NCBI RefSeq assembly: GCF_900176465.1
Contig: NZ_FWXR01000016.1
Coordinates: 1-64,000, forward strand
Direction of reading: 5' to 3'
From: Fulvimarina manganoxydans
Lineage (GTDB): Bacteria > Pseudomonadota > Alphaproteobacteria > Rhizobiales > Rhizobiaceae
Length of the DNA stretch: 64,000 nucleotides
Shown here: in pieces, positions 1 to 7,384 of the stretch
Position numbering within the stretch: the first letter of the stretch is position 1
Layout of the letters: each line of letters begins with the position of its first letter
Notes under the pieces: generated by a model
What the model was told of the DNA's origin: nothing
The model's database searches: none
Seen by the model: only the letters and a program-made list of their open reading frames with translations
Program-made: the position numbers and the translations under genes

Positions 1-101
1 GCTCCGCGCCGCCGCCCGTCGCTCACCCCGCCCAGCCAAGCAACCCAACCGCCGGAAACGAACTTTCGGCTGGATAAAACTTGGGGGCAACGTCAGAGAC
101 C

Positions 102-609
102 ACCATCCGCGGCCGGTCTCCTGACGAGCGTCGGAAAGTTCGGCAGGAGACGAGCCGTCCCCTTCTCGACGCGCTCGAAGCCTTCCTGCGCGAGAAACTC
201 GCCCTGATCAGCCAGAATGAGGCGGTGAACGCCGATCGGGGCCTGTGACCCGATCGGCCCGCCGAACAAGCTCGCCGAGGCGATCCGCTATGCCCTGTCG
301 CGATGGGAGGGACTTTGCCGGTTCGCTGGTGACGGAACGATCGAAATCGACAACAACACCATCGAGCGCTCGATCCGCCCATTGGCGCTGACGCGCAAGA
401 ATGCGCTCTTCGCCGATTCAGACGGAGGCGCCCGGCACTGGGCCGTCGTCGCCTCGCTCATCGAAACCTGCAAGCTGAACGGCGTCGATCCGTACGCCTA
501 TCTCAGCGCCGTCATCACCTGCATCGTCGATGGCCATCCCAACAGCGCGATCGACGAGCTCATGCCGTGGACCTTCAAGCGGAAAGTCAACCTCGCCGTC
601 GTGGCGTAG
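102..609 (+). pseudogene. IS66-family transposase, decayed C-terminal remnant
   Basis: This is the 3' part of an IS66 TnpC transposase. Conceptual translation from about position 105 gives IRGRSPDERRKVRQ, then PLLDALEAFLREKLALIS. About 50 bases of unrelated sequence and a frame change follow near 210-260. The second frame then reads AEAIRYALSRWEGL, EIDNNTIERSIRP, the GGARHWA segment and the terminal HPNSAIDELMPWTF. The order and motifs match the IS66 C-terminal catalytic domain (family knowledge), with the DNNTIERSIRP stretch being the most diagnostic. The N-terminal two thirds, both ends and any companion tnpA/tnpB are missing, so it cannot be active. It is a different IS66 lineage from the intact element near 13 kb, whose equivalent motif reads TNNACERALRP. 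Confidence 0.85.
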
Positions 610-680
610 GACGACGCTTACGATGATGCGGCAAGGTTGCTTGATTTTTTCGATCATATCATGCGGCAAAACAAAGGTTT

Positions 681-719
681 AGAGCGAAACGATGATTCCG
701 ATTTATCGCGTTTCGCTCT
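681..719. repeat. Inverted repeat, 11-bp perfect arms
   Basis: The arms AGAGCGAAACG (681-691) and CGTTTCGCTCT (709-719) are exact reverse complements separated by 17 bases. It lies 70 bp after the IS66 remnant stop. There is no U-run, so it is not a typical terminator. It could be the end of a small mobile or intergenic repeat. Confidence 0.6.
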
Positions 720-813
720 CATGCGCGGACCAGGGTACTTATGAGCTCCAGTCCTGTCAGGGCTGCGGACGGACCCATGAAACCGATGGCTTCAAAGGTC
801 CGCCGGTATGGGC

Positions 814-840
814 GATATCGACCCATTCAAGGTCGATATC
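814..840. repeat. Perfect 10-bp inverted repeat with 7-nt loop
   Basis: GATATCGACC (814-823) and GGTCGATATC (831-840) flank CATTCAA. It lies about 115 bp beyond the stop of the minus-strand alginate lyase gene. It could form a weak hairpin at the mRNA 3' end or be a protein-binding palindrome; there is no U-run. Confidence 0.55.
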
Positions 841-953
841 CTCGCTCAGCTGATGGATGGTTCTGGCCAAGCCGTCCGACTGATTTGCCGGACGGGGTCG
901 TAGCGGCCCGGTGGCAGACGGCCCACCCCGGTTCTTCACGGAAGCTCTGCCGA

Positions 954-2846
954 TCAGTTCAATATCCAATCGGCATTCTGCAGATGGTTCATGCTTGTTC
1001 CAGTGAACAGAATGGAAGCCCCGTTGGCGGTCGCCAGTTCGATGCCCTCATCCGTCATAACCAACGCATCCTTGGCTTCCCGAGCGTTCGCGAAGCGACT
1101 GCCTTCAAGGATGAGCGTATCGTTGCTTCGGAACTGGTGGACGATGTCCGCGCCATGCGCGCCGGTGAAGATGATGGTGTCCGCGCCGTTTCCACCCTTG
1201 ATCCAATCGTTTCCGGCGCCGCCGACGAGAATATCGTCTCCAGAGTTGCCCAAAAGCGTATCGTCTCCGGCAAAGCCGTACAGGGCGTCGTCCCCAGCCC
1301 GACCTTTCAGGACGTCGGACGCGTCCGTCCCGTCGACCACGTCATCGGCGGACGTTCCGTTCGCCATGGCGTCTTCGTGCGAGACCTTGGGCGATACCGT
1401 GTCGGGTTGGGGTTGAGATACCAGGATCGGCTCGGCAATCTCCGGGATCTCTGTTTCCGGTTCGGACGTTGAAATGATCGATGTATCTTCGATCATCTGA
1501 AAGGCGACTTCCTTGACGCTGCTTTCGGCTGAATGGGCGATCACGATCGACGCCGACTGGACCTCCGACATCGTTGATTTGGTGAAGAGAATGCTTGAGT
1601 TGTCGCCCGTGACGAGCCGGATACCGTCTGGCGTCTTGCTCAACGCGGCAAGAAAGTCCTCTTTCGATCCGAAGAGGTCGTCATCGAAGATCAGCGTCTC
1701 GGATGTCCGGAACTCATGAACCGTATCATGTCCATGATCGGCGCCGAAGTAATAGGAATCGCTCGAGTCTCCACCTTTGAGCCAGTCATCGCCAACACCG
1801 CCATCCAAAAGGTCAGCGCCGCCATTCCCCCAGAGCGTGTCGTTCCCGTCCCCGCCACGAATGATGTCGTCACCTTCACGGCCGTAGAGCTTGTCGCTGC
1901 CGCGGGTGCCTTGAAGCGTGTCGGCCGCATCCGTGCCGCCGAGATTCACGCCGACCTGGCTTTGTCCATCGTCCGCCTCGGTGGGATCCTTCGCGTTTTC
2001 GGTTCCGCTCTTATCGGCCTGTTCGTTCGTTCCGCTTTCATCCGGGGAGAAGCTTTCTTCCTTCTGCGGATCTTCGGGCTGAGGTCTCGCATTTTGTTCG
2101 GAGGCCGTGTAGTCAACCAAGCCGCCTAGACCTTCCCCGGGTTTGTGACCGAAATCCAGTCCGTAGAAGGATGCTTGTCCGACGCCGGACCCTTGGCTAT
2201 CGTTCACACCTAGGTAAACGCCGGCTTTGAAATAGAATTGGTCGGATTGCCATACATCGTTGATGTCGCTAACGGATTTGTAGATTTGTCCGTCCGTGTG
2301 AACCTCGACGACCAGCTTGTCGCCGCGTGCCTCGATCTTGTAAGAGAACTTCTCTCCAATCGATATGTCCGGGTTCTCGCCCGCATCGTTGGTCAGGTCG
2401 AAGCGCAGTTCCTTGTTGTTCGAGCCGGCTTGATCGTTCTTGAAATAGACCTTGCCGTTCTCCCAGTACAAGCGAACCAGTTCATCAGCCTTGCCATGGA
2501 TCTGCCCGACAATGATGCGGCCGGGCGTTCCGTTGACGATTGGGGCTTCGTCGATTTTCAAGGTGGCGGTAAGCGTTCCACCCTGCTTCAGATCCCAAGC
2601 GGCCCGCTCGTCGCCCTTCATCTCGCGAAGTTCGGTTCGCGGGTATTTTGACCCCGACGTCGTCGCACCGTCGGTGCTTGCGCGAAAGACCATCGCGCCG
2701 TCGGCGCTATCGTAGAAAAAGCGAGGGTCCTCATAGCCCTCGAGCCCCTGGACCTCGACAGCGGTGCCGTCCGTGCGACCGCTGCTATCAACGGGTAAGG
2801 TGATCTTCCAATTCGAAAGATCGAAGTGATCGGAATTCGTGCTCAT
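954..2846 (-). CDS. Secreted PL7 alginate lyase with two RTX Ca2+-binding modules
   Basis: The predicted 630-aa protein is an endo-acting poly-uronate (alginate) lyase of polysaccharide lyase family 7. The PL7 domain spans roughly residues 7-235 and shows the family motifs RTELRE (about 70), QIH (about 115) and YFKAGVY (about 205). An acidic, low-complexity linker follows. Residues 304-365 and 502-560 are two blocks of glycine/aspartate nonapeptides of the GGxGxDxLx type. Each is followed by a similar 65-70-residue cap with HGxDxVHxFRxxxTLI and SILFT, so the whole module is duplicated. There is no signal peptide, as expected for a type I secretion substrate with a C-terminal signal. I chose ATG 2846 because GGAG lies 5 nt upstream; the frame stays open upstream to 2948. 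An exporter and adaptor are encoded 6.5 kb away on the other strand and may export it (inference). Confidence 0.9.
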   Translation of the reverse strand: MSTNSDHFDLSNWKITLPVDSSGRTDGTAVEVQGLEGYEDPRFFYDSADGAMVFRASTDGATTSGSKYPRTELREMKGDERAAWDLKQGGTLTATLKIDEAPIVNGTPGRIIVGQIHGKADELVRLYWENGKVYFKNDQAGSNNKELRFDLTNDAGENPDISIGEKFSYKIEARGDKLVVEVHTDGQIYKSVSDINDVWQSDQFYFKAGVYLGVNDSQGSGVGQASFYGLDFGHKPGEGLGGLVDYTASEQNARPQPEDPQKEESFSPDESGTNEQADKSGTENAKDPTEADDGQSQVGVNLGGTDAADTLQGTRGSDKLYGREGDDIIRGGDGNDTLWGNGGADLLDGGVGDDWLKGGDSSDSYYFGADHGHDTVHEFRTSETLIFDDDLFGSKEDFLAALSKTPDGIRLVTGDNSSILFTKSTMSEVQSASIVIAHSAESSVKEVAFQMIEDTSIISTSEPETEIPEIAEPILVSQPQPDTVSPKVSHEDAMANGTSADDVVDGTDASDVLKGRAGDDALYGFAGDDTLLGNSGDDILVGGAGNDWIKGGNGADTIIFTGAHGADIVHQFRSNDTLILEGSRFANAREAKDALVMTDEGIELATANGASILFTGTSMNHLQNADWILN

Positions 2847-4291
2847 TGCATCTCCAGCAGATTTTATCATCGCGCCCTGGACATGCGGCTGACAGTTTTT
2901 GCCTCGAACCGACCGAGGATCGAATGGGCTGATCGGCGTTCTCGCCAATCCTCGAAGCTCATTCGATATCCATAATCGCTAAGGTTGTCCTGCCGTCACG
3001 TTTTCTCGTTTTTCGTCCAGCTGCGCGAGTGTTTCTAAACCTCTTTAAGAAGCTTTCTTGATGATCGAATGATACTCCTGCCGATTAAGCGCAGGGTTGC
3101 GTGACCATTCTAGAACTGAGATTCCTACTGACATTCATTGACTTGGGATACGCGAACAGGTCCCATTCAGCGCCTCTAGATCGACCTTCATATTACCTTT
3201 GAATACGAGTGTATGGGCGACAGATTGCAAACCCATTTGAGGCACAGCGACAATTGTCGGCATTTATAAGGCTACCTGCCTTTAGCGGTGCTGGATCGTT
3301 TTGGGACAAATGTTGTTTCGATTATGGCGTGGCCAAAAAATGAGCGAAAACCGCGCGTTCATCTTTGGAAAAATTCAACTTAAACGGCATTTTTGATCGG
3401 AATACGCATTGCGAGGCGCAAACCTCTATCCGTTTCGCGTTCTGAGATGCGCTAAATGGAAGAGGGTTGGGCGGGAGCAAATCCGTCGGACCGTCTGCTA
3501 TGCGGCAAGGATCGCTCGGCAGCCCATAAAACCACTTCTGCTCCGCTGTTGGTTTTCGCGCCGAACCTAGCCGGCCATCACCTGATCCGCCGGAATGAGG
3601 CCGTGGCCGCTTTGCGTTCCGCAGTTCTACGCTCTCCATTCCTGTTTCGAAGCTTAACCTAGGGCAACGATAGCCGCTGCGATTAATGCTTCCATCACCA
3701 CGATCATAAATTCCGACGGCGAATGAAGACAATGGTTATTATGCTATCGCAATTTTGTGACGAGATTGATTTTCGCTCGCGATCCGGCCTTGAAAAAGCC
3801 AGCGCCGCTACCCTGAATCAACAATATTGGATCACGCAACGCCGCGTCTTGCGCGGCGGGACGCCAATGGTTCGCTGGCGGAAACGAATCGCTCGCCGCG
3901 GCGATGAGAAATTGCGGTCTGGCCGCATCGCGCTCGGCACCGACATCATCTCCCGTTTGAATGCGCGTACCGTTCTCGCGCTGATCATGCCGTGGATGCG
4001 TCAAGCTCCACCGACCTCCTGTCAGTTCGAAGCACAGACGCAGCGCTATTTCGTTTTCGCTCCGCGCATCATCCGTCAGATCGCACGCTCCCATTCGCTT
4101 CGCCGCTTTCGAGCGACGGGCATAAAGGAGAGGTCTCGTACAGGCCGGCGCGCTTTGGTTCGAAACCGCGCGTACATCTGTCGATTTAGCCCAATTGATC
4201 TTGCTTCTTGGCGAGCCATTCGACGCCTTTTTCTGCTCTGACGAGACTTGAACCCTGCGAGCATATACTTAACTTCGGAATGGAGGCGAGC
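2847..4291. other. Gene-poor, lower-GC interval
   Basis: About 1.4 kb with no convincing gene. Open frames at 3322-3732 (-) and 3723-4241 (+) show no recognisable domain or strong ribosome site, and their composition looks random. The stretch 2950-3400 is visibly AT-richer than the rest of the window. It should hold the promoters of the alginate lyase (leftward) and the response regulator (rightward). Confidence 0.5.
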
Positions 4292-4969
4292 ATGAGCGGG
4301 CACCTAAAAATTCTTTCGATAACGCAAAAGCCGTGTTTTTATTTTGGATTGAAAACAATACTAGAAAATTTTGAGTCGACTGCGAATTTTGAATTGGTCG
4401 AAGCGACAAGTGTGGAAGCAGCCTACGGATCGATCAATACTCGTGGGGTCGACGGCATTCTTGTCGATGTATCCCGGCCCGGTATTGACCCAGACGAATG
4501 CCTTCGCTTGGCGCGAACGATTGCGAGACGCTACCCCATCCTTGTAATCAGCGCTTACGACCAGCCTTATATTGTAAAGCAAGCTTTTGAATGTAACATC
4601 GCCGGATATCTCCTCTCCTCTGCTCCTCCGAGCGATATCGCTCAGGCTGTGGCCAAGATCGCTGCGGGCGAGAATTATCTTGATCCGGCCCTCGTGCCTC
4701 GGCTCGTTGGCAAAGGGCATCGCGCGCCCGGCAAGCACGATCCCATGAGTGTCGTCGACGAAGCAATCCGTGTGACAAAAAGAGAAGTCGACGTTTTAAA
4801 AAGGATCGCTTACGGCTTCAGTGCGAAGGAGATCGCGCGTGATCTTGAGCTTAGCCAGAAATCGGTCGAAACCTATAAGGCGCGGGGCGCTGCGAAATTG
4901 AATCTGCAGTCAAGAGCTGACATCGTTCGATTCGCCCATGATGTCGGTTGGTTCGTTACCGCCCATTGA
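4292..4969 (+). CDS. NarL/FixJ-type response regulator (receiver + LuxR HTH)
   Basis: A 225-aa DNA-binding response regulator. The N-terminal half resembles a receiver domain, with DGILVDVSRP carrying the likely phospho-acceptor Asp and a GYLLSSAPP segment near the usual Lys/Thr region. It lacks an obvious DD pair at the start and so may be divergent. The C-terminal LuxR-type helix-turn-helix starts at TKREVDVLKRIAYGFS and continues AKEIARDLELSQKSVETYKAR. ATG 4292 is chosen because GGAGG sits 5-6 nt upstream; ATG 4280 is in frame but lies before that site. No histidine kinase gene is adjacent. Its position between the lyase and the secretion cluster makes it a candidate regulator of those genes (inference). 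The last 60 bp overlap the convergent gene. Confidence 0.82.
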   Translation: MSGHLKILSITQKPCFYFGLKTILENFESTANFELVEATSVEAAYGSINTRGVDGILVDVSRPGIDPDECLRLARTIARRYPILVISAYDQPYIVKQAFECNIAGYLLSSAPPSDIAQAVAKIAAGENYLDPALVPRLVGKGHRAPGKHDPMSVVDEAIRVTKREVDVLKRIAYGFSAKEIARDLELSQKSVETYKARGAAKLNLQSRADIVRFAHDVGWFVTAH

Positions 4970-5497
4970 GGCGTTGCCGGAAACGAAGTTGCTTACGCTT
5001 GCCAAGTGGATCCACATGATGCGATTCCATTCCGTAAGATGCTCAACTTCACGATCGATCGAGGCAATGCGGTCTCGATCCATTGGGCGTGACTTGCCAT
5101 AGCTCACGTCGCCACGTCGCTCGTCGATCCGCATGGCCTGGGTTTCGACGATGTCTTTTCCTTTCTCGTCATAGACAAACATCGCGTGAAGGGTTTCGTT
5201 GCGCATGCGCGTCGCCTTTTCTAGGCCTGATAGAAGCTTCTCCGTCTGCCGGAGCAGACAAGGAGCCCGGCGCAAGCGCGCTCGAGCCAAGCGGCGCGTG
5301 AGATCAATCCTCGCTCTTGTGGTGTTAAGAGTTCCAAAAACAAGTATTGCACTTGTTCGATCCGTAATCATCAATTTCTCAATTAGAAGCGTCAACACGC
5401 TTTCGTTGTTCGAGAAAGCACAACACAACGCCCCAATGGCGCGATAAACCTCGGCAACTGGAACAGTTTGTCTCTCGTTACATTCGCTCATTGGCAT
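4910..5497 (-). CDS. HEPN-like hypothetical protein
   Basis: About 195 aa, mostly helical, with no signal or membrane segment. The core shows NNE, an FGTLNTTRARIDLTRRLA segment and RMRNETLHAMF. The latter contains the RNxxxH pattern typical of HEPN-fold ribonucleases and related helical proteins (family knowledge; assignment tentative). The start is uncertain: ATG 5497 has AGGG about 8 nt upstream, ATG 5491 follows immediately, and ATG 5587 is also in frame. The 3' end overlaps the convergent response-regulator gene by 60 bp. Base composition is lower in GC than the core region, consistent with acquired DNA. No antitoxin-like partner is visible next to it. Confidence 0.55.
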   Translation of the reverse strand: MPMSECNERQTVPVAEVYRAIGALCCAFSNNESVLTLLIEKLMITDRTSAILVFGTLNTTRARIDLTRRLARARLRRAPCLLRQTEKLLSGLEKATRMRNETLHAMFVYDEKGKDIVETQAMRIDERRGDVSYGKSRPMDRDRIASIDREVEHLTEWNRIMWIHLASVSNFVSGNASMGGNEPTDIMGESNDVSS

Positions 5498-5591
5498 GAT
5501 ATCAGCCCTAAATCTATATTGCGTCGCAGCATTATCTAATCGTGTCAGAAAATTCCCCTCAGGAATAGGAATCTTCCTGACAGACATCGCA

Positions 5592-5609
5592 CTCTGCGTT
5601 GGCGCAGAG
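5592..5609. repeat. Small perfect stem-loop (7-bp stem, 4-nt loop)
   Basis: CTCTGCG, TTGG, CGCAGAG. It lies in the region upstream of the HEPN-like gene and could affect its leader or define the upstream limit of the gene. Confidence 0.4.
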
Positions 5610-5818
5610 TAGTGGAGCCAATATCGAGAAAAGGTTTCGAATAGAGGCAATCCAGGTTTCCTTGGACAAGTAAAAACCGGTCGACATAAGTAATTCGTGT
5701 CGGAATAATCTCGTCCGGTTCTATTGATACCCTAACGCAAAAAAACCAAGAGCCGCTTTGTGCCGATCCTTTAGATATTGGATGGACGACGCGGCTGCCC
5801 AACAGATGGAGAATCACA

Positions 5819-7300
5819 ATGGCAGTCGACAACAACGATCGCAATCTGAATGCCGCCCTCCTCGGTGACGCCTATCAGAACAGTCAGGTCACGGAGACGA
5901 ACAGCTTCGACGCCAATTCCGACAATACGAATACGGTCGAGGACAGCTACAATCAGGAGAACGACAACTCGAGCAGCAACGACACCAATGTCGATGTTGC
6001 CGTCGAGGATTCGCTCAATGACAACTCCGACAACTCCGTCACCGATTCTGGCAATCTCGATGTCGGTGTCGAGGATTCACTGAATGACAATTCCGATAAC
6101 TCAGTGAACGACTCCGGTAATCTGGATGTCGGCGTCGAAGATTCGCTCAACGACAACTCGGACAATTCGATCGATACGGATCTTGATCTCGCTGTCGAGG
6201 ATTCTCTCAACGACCAGTCGCAGGCGAACTCGAACAACGACAGTTCGACGGATGTGGACGTGGACGTCGGCATTGAGGATTCCTTCAATGAGGATACCGA
6301 TAACTCCACCAATCTTGCCGTCACCGATGCCTTTAAGGACAGTTCGGACAGTTCCGTCAATGATTCCGGGAACGACAGTTCTGACAATTCGATCAACACG
6401 GACCTCGACCTTGCGGTCGAAGATTCCTTCAACGACAACTCGGATAATTCGCTGAATGTCGCCGATTCTGGCAACGACAATTCCGACAACTCAGCCAAGC
6501 TGGATGTCGCCATCGAAGATTCGTTGAACGACAATTCCGACAACTCCACCCATGACTCGAATGACAATAACTCCGATAATTCAACGGATGTTACTGTCGA
6601 TATCGACGACAGCTTGAACGACAATTCGGACAGTTCGGTTAATACTGCCGACTCGAACAACGACAGCTCGGACAACTCCAACGACACGACCGTTGAAGTG
6701 GATCTGGCGGACTCGTTCAACGACAGTTCGGATAATTCGACAACGACAGGCAGCTACAATCAGACCGATGCAAGTCTCGATCTCGCCGTCGACATTGCGG
6801 ACTCGTTCAAGTCTGCGGATCAGAGTTGGGCGAACTCCTTCAACTCCGATGACGACCTGATCGACATCGAGGGAATGACGGGAGATATCAGTGGCCTGAT
6901 GGGTGAGTTTGGAGGCGACGGTCTCTTTGCCAATAACGGGTCGATTGGGATGATTGGCGACGGCAACGCCTTCTCGATCGATCAAGCCCTCTCAATGAAC
7001 GATCAGGACACCGTGTCGAGCCCGAATGTCAGCCTGAGCATGGCGGCGGATAGCGGCGACTGGAGCATGTCGGCAGGTGGCAATGACGGTGGGGACGCCC
7101 GCACCGACAATGGTGCGATCTCGACGACCGGCTCAGGCTCGGACATCGAGGCCTCGGCGGACGCAGCAGCCGGCGTGTCGGCAGGCCACGAGGCCTTCAC
7201 ACAGTCGATCGCTCTTGGCGCCAATGTCCAGTACACAACGGTCGATATGACTGTCGTGGGTGGTGGTGATGCCGAAGACGTCTACGGCGATCATTCCTGA
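5819..7300 (+). CDS. Asn/Asp/Ser-rich repeat protein, putative type I secretion substrate
   Basis: A 493-aa, very acidic, cysteine-free protein built largely of low-complexity sequence. Residues 40-345 hold about eleven irregularly spaced copies of a unit of form [VI]xDS[LFY]NDxSDNS. They alternate with short hydrophobic strands such as LDVG, LDLA and VDVDVG. Residues 346-493 are non-repetitive, glycine/serine/aspartate-rich and end in a valine-rich segment (TTVDMTVVGGG). There is no signal peptide, membrane span or RTX nonapeptide. The start ATG is supported by GGAG 7-8 nt upstream. It is the first gene of a block with a type I exporter and adaptor, so export by that system is the simplest idea (inference). 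The alternating polar repeat and short strand pattern would suit a beta-solenoid, a cation-binding matrix protein or an amyloid-like fibre. I know of no characterised homolog. Confidence 0.82.
   Translation: MAVDNNDRNLNAALLGDAYQNSQVTETNSFDANSDNTNTVEDSYNQENDNSSSNDTNVDVAVEDSLNDNSDNSVTDSGNLDVGVEDSLNDNSDNSVNDSGNLDVGVEDSLNDNSDNSIDTDLDLAVEDSLNDQSQANSNNDSSTDVDVDVGIEDSFNEDTDNSTNLAVTDAFKDSSDSSVNDSGNDSSDNSINTDLDLAVEDSFNDNSDNSLNVADSGNDNSDNSAKLDVAIEDSLNDNSDNSTHDSNDNNSDNSTDVTVDIDDSLNDNSDSSVNTADSNNDSSDNSNDTTVEVDLADSFNDSSDNSTTTGSYNQTDASLDLAVDIADSFKSADQSWANSFNSDDDLIDIEGMTGDISGLMGEFGGDGLFANNGSIGMIGDGNAFSIDQALSMNDQDTVSSPNVSLSMAADSGDWSMSAGGNDGGDARTDNGAISTTGSGSDIEASADAAAGVSAGHEAFTQSIALGANVQYTTVDMTVVGGGDAEDVYGDHS
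5936..6853 (+). repeat. Degenerate repeat region encoding VEDSxNDNSDNS units
   Basis: The DNA repeats in register with the protein. Units rich in GAC AAC TCC GAC AAC TC recur many times with synonymous variation, so the repeats are old or selected at protein level rather than recent identical copies. Unit spacing varies from about 20 to about 48 codons. Confidence 0.8.
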
Positions 7301-7384
7301 TCATCTGTAACACGACTTGTTCCGGGGGCGGTGTGTCCGTCCCCGGATCCGTGCATGTAGGCCTCGGATCGGGACTTCAGGACC

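Larger units (their letters stand above)
610..953. other. Non-coding stretch between IS remnant and alginate lyase
   Basis: I see no supportable gene here. It holds two inverted repeats (681-719 and 814-840) and possibly remnants of mobile DNA. Reading frames exist but show no recognisable family. Confidence 0.5.

Noticed and set aside
3322-3732. Open frame of 136 codons on the minus strand in the gene-poor interval
   Set aside because: No domain, no clear ribosome site, and composition like translated non-coding DNA.
3723-4241. Open frame of 172 codons on the plus strand before the response regulator
   Set aside because: Arg-rich random-looking sequence with no motif; not supported as a gene.
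5953-6720. Long Ser/Glu/Leu-rich frame antisense to the DNS-repeat gene
   Set aside because: It is a mirror of the repetitive DNA (ELSELS pattern) and has no independent start or context.
5936-6853. CRISPR-like array because of repeated short DNA units
   Set aside because: The repeats are in frame, diverged by synonymous changes, of irregular spacing and encode protein; no cas genes.
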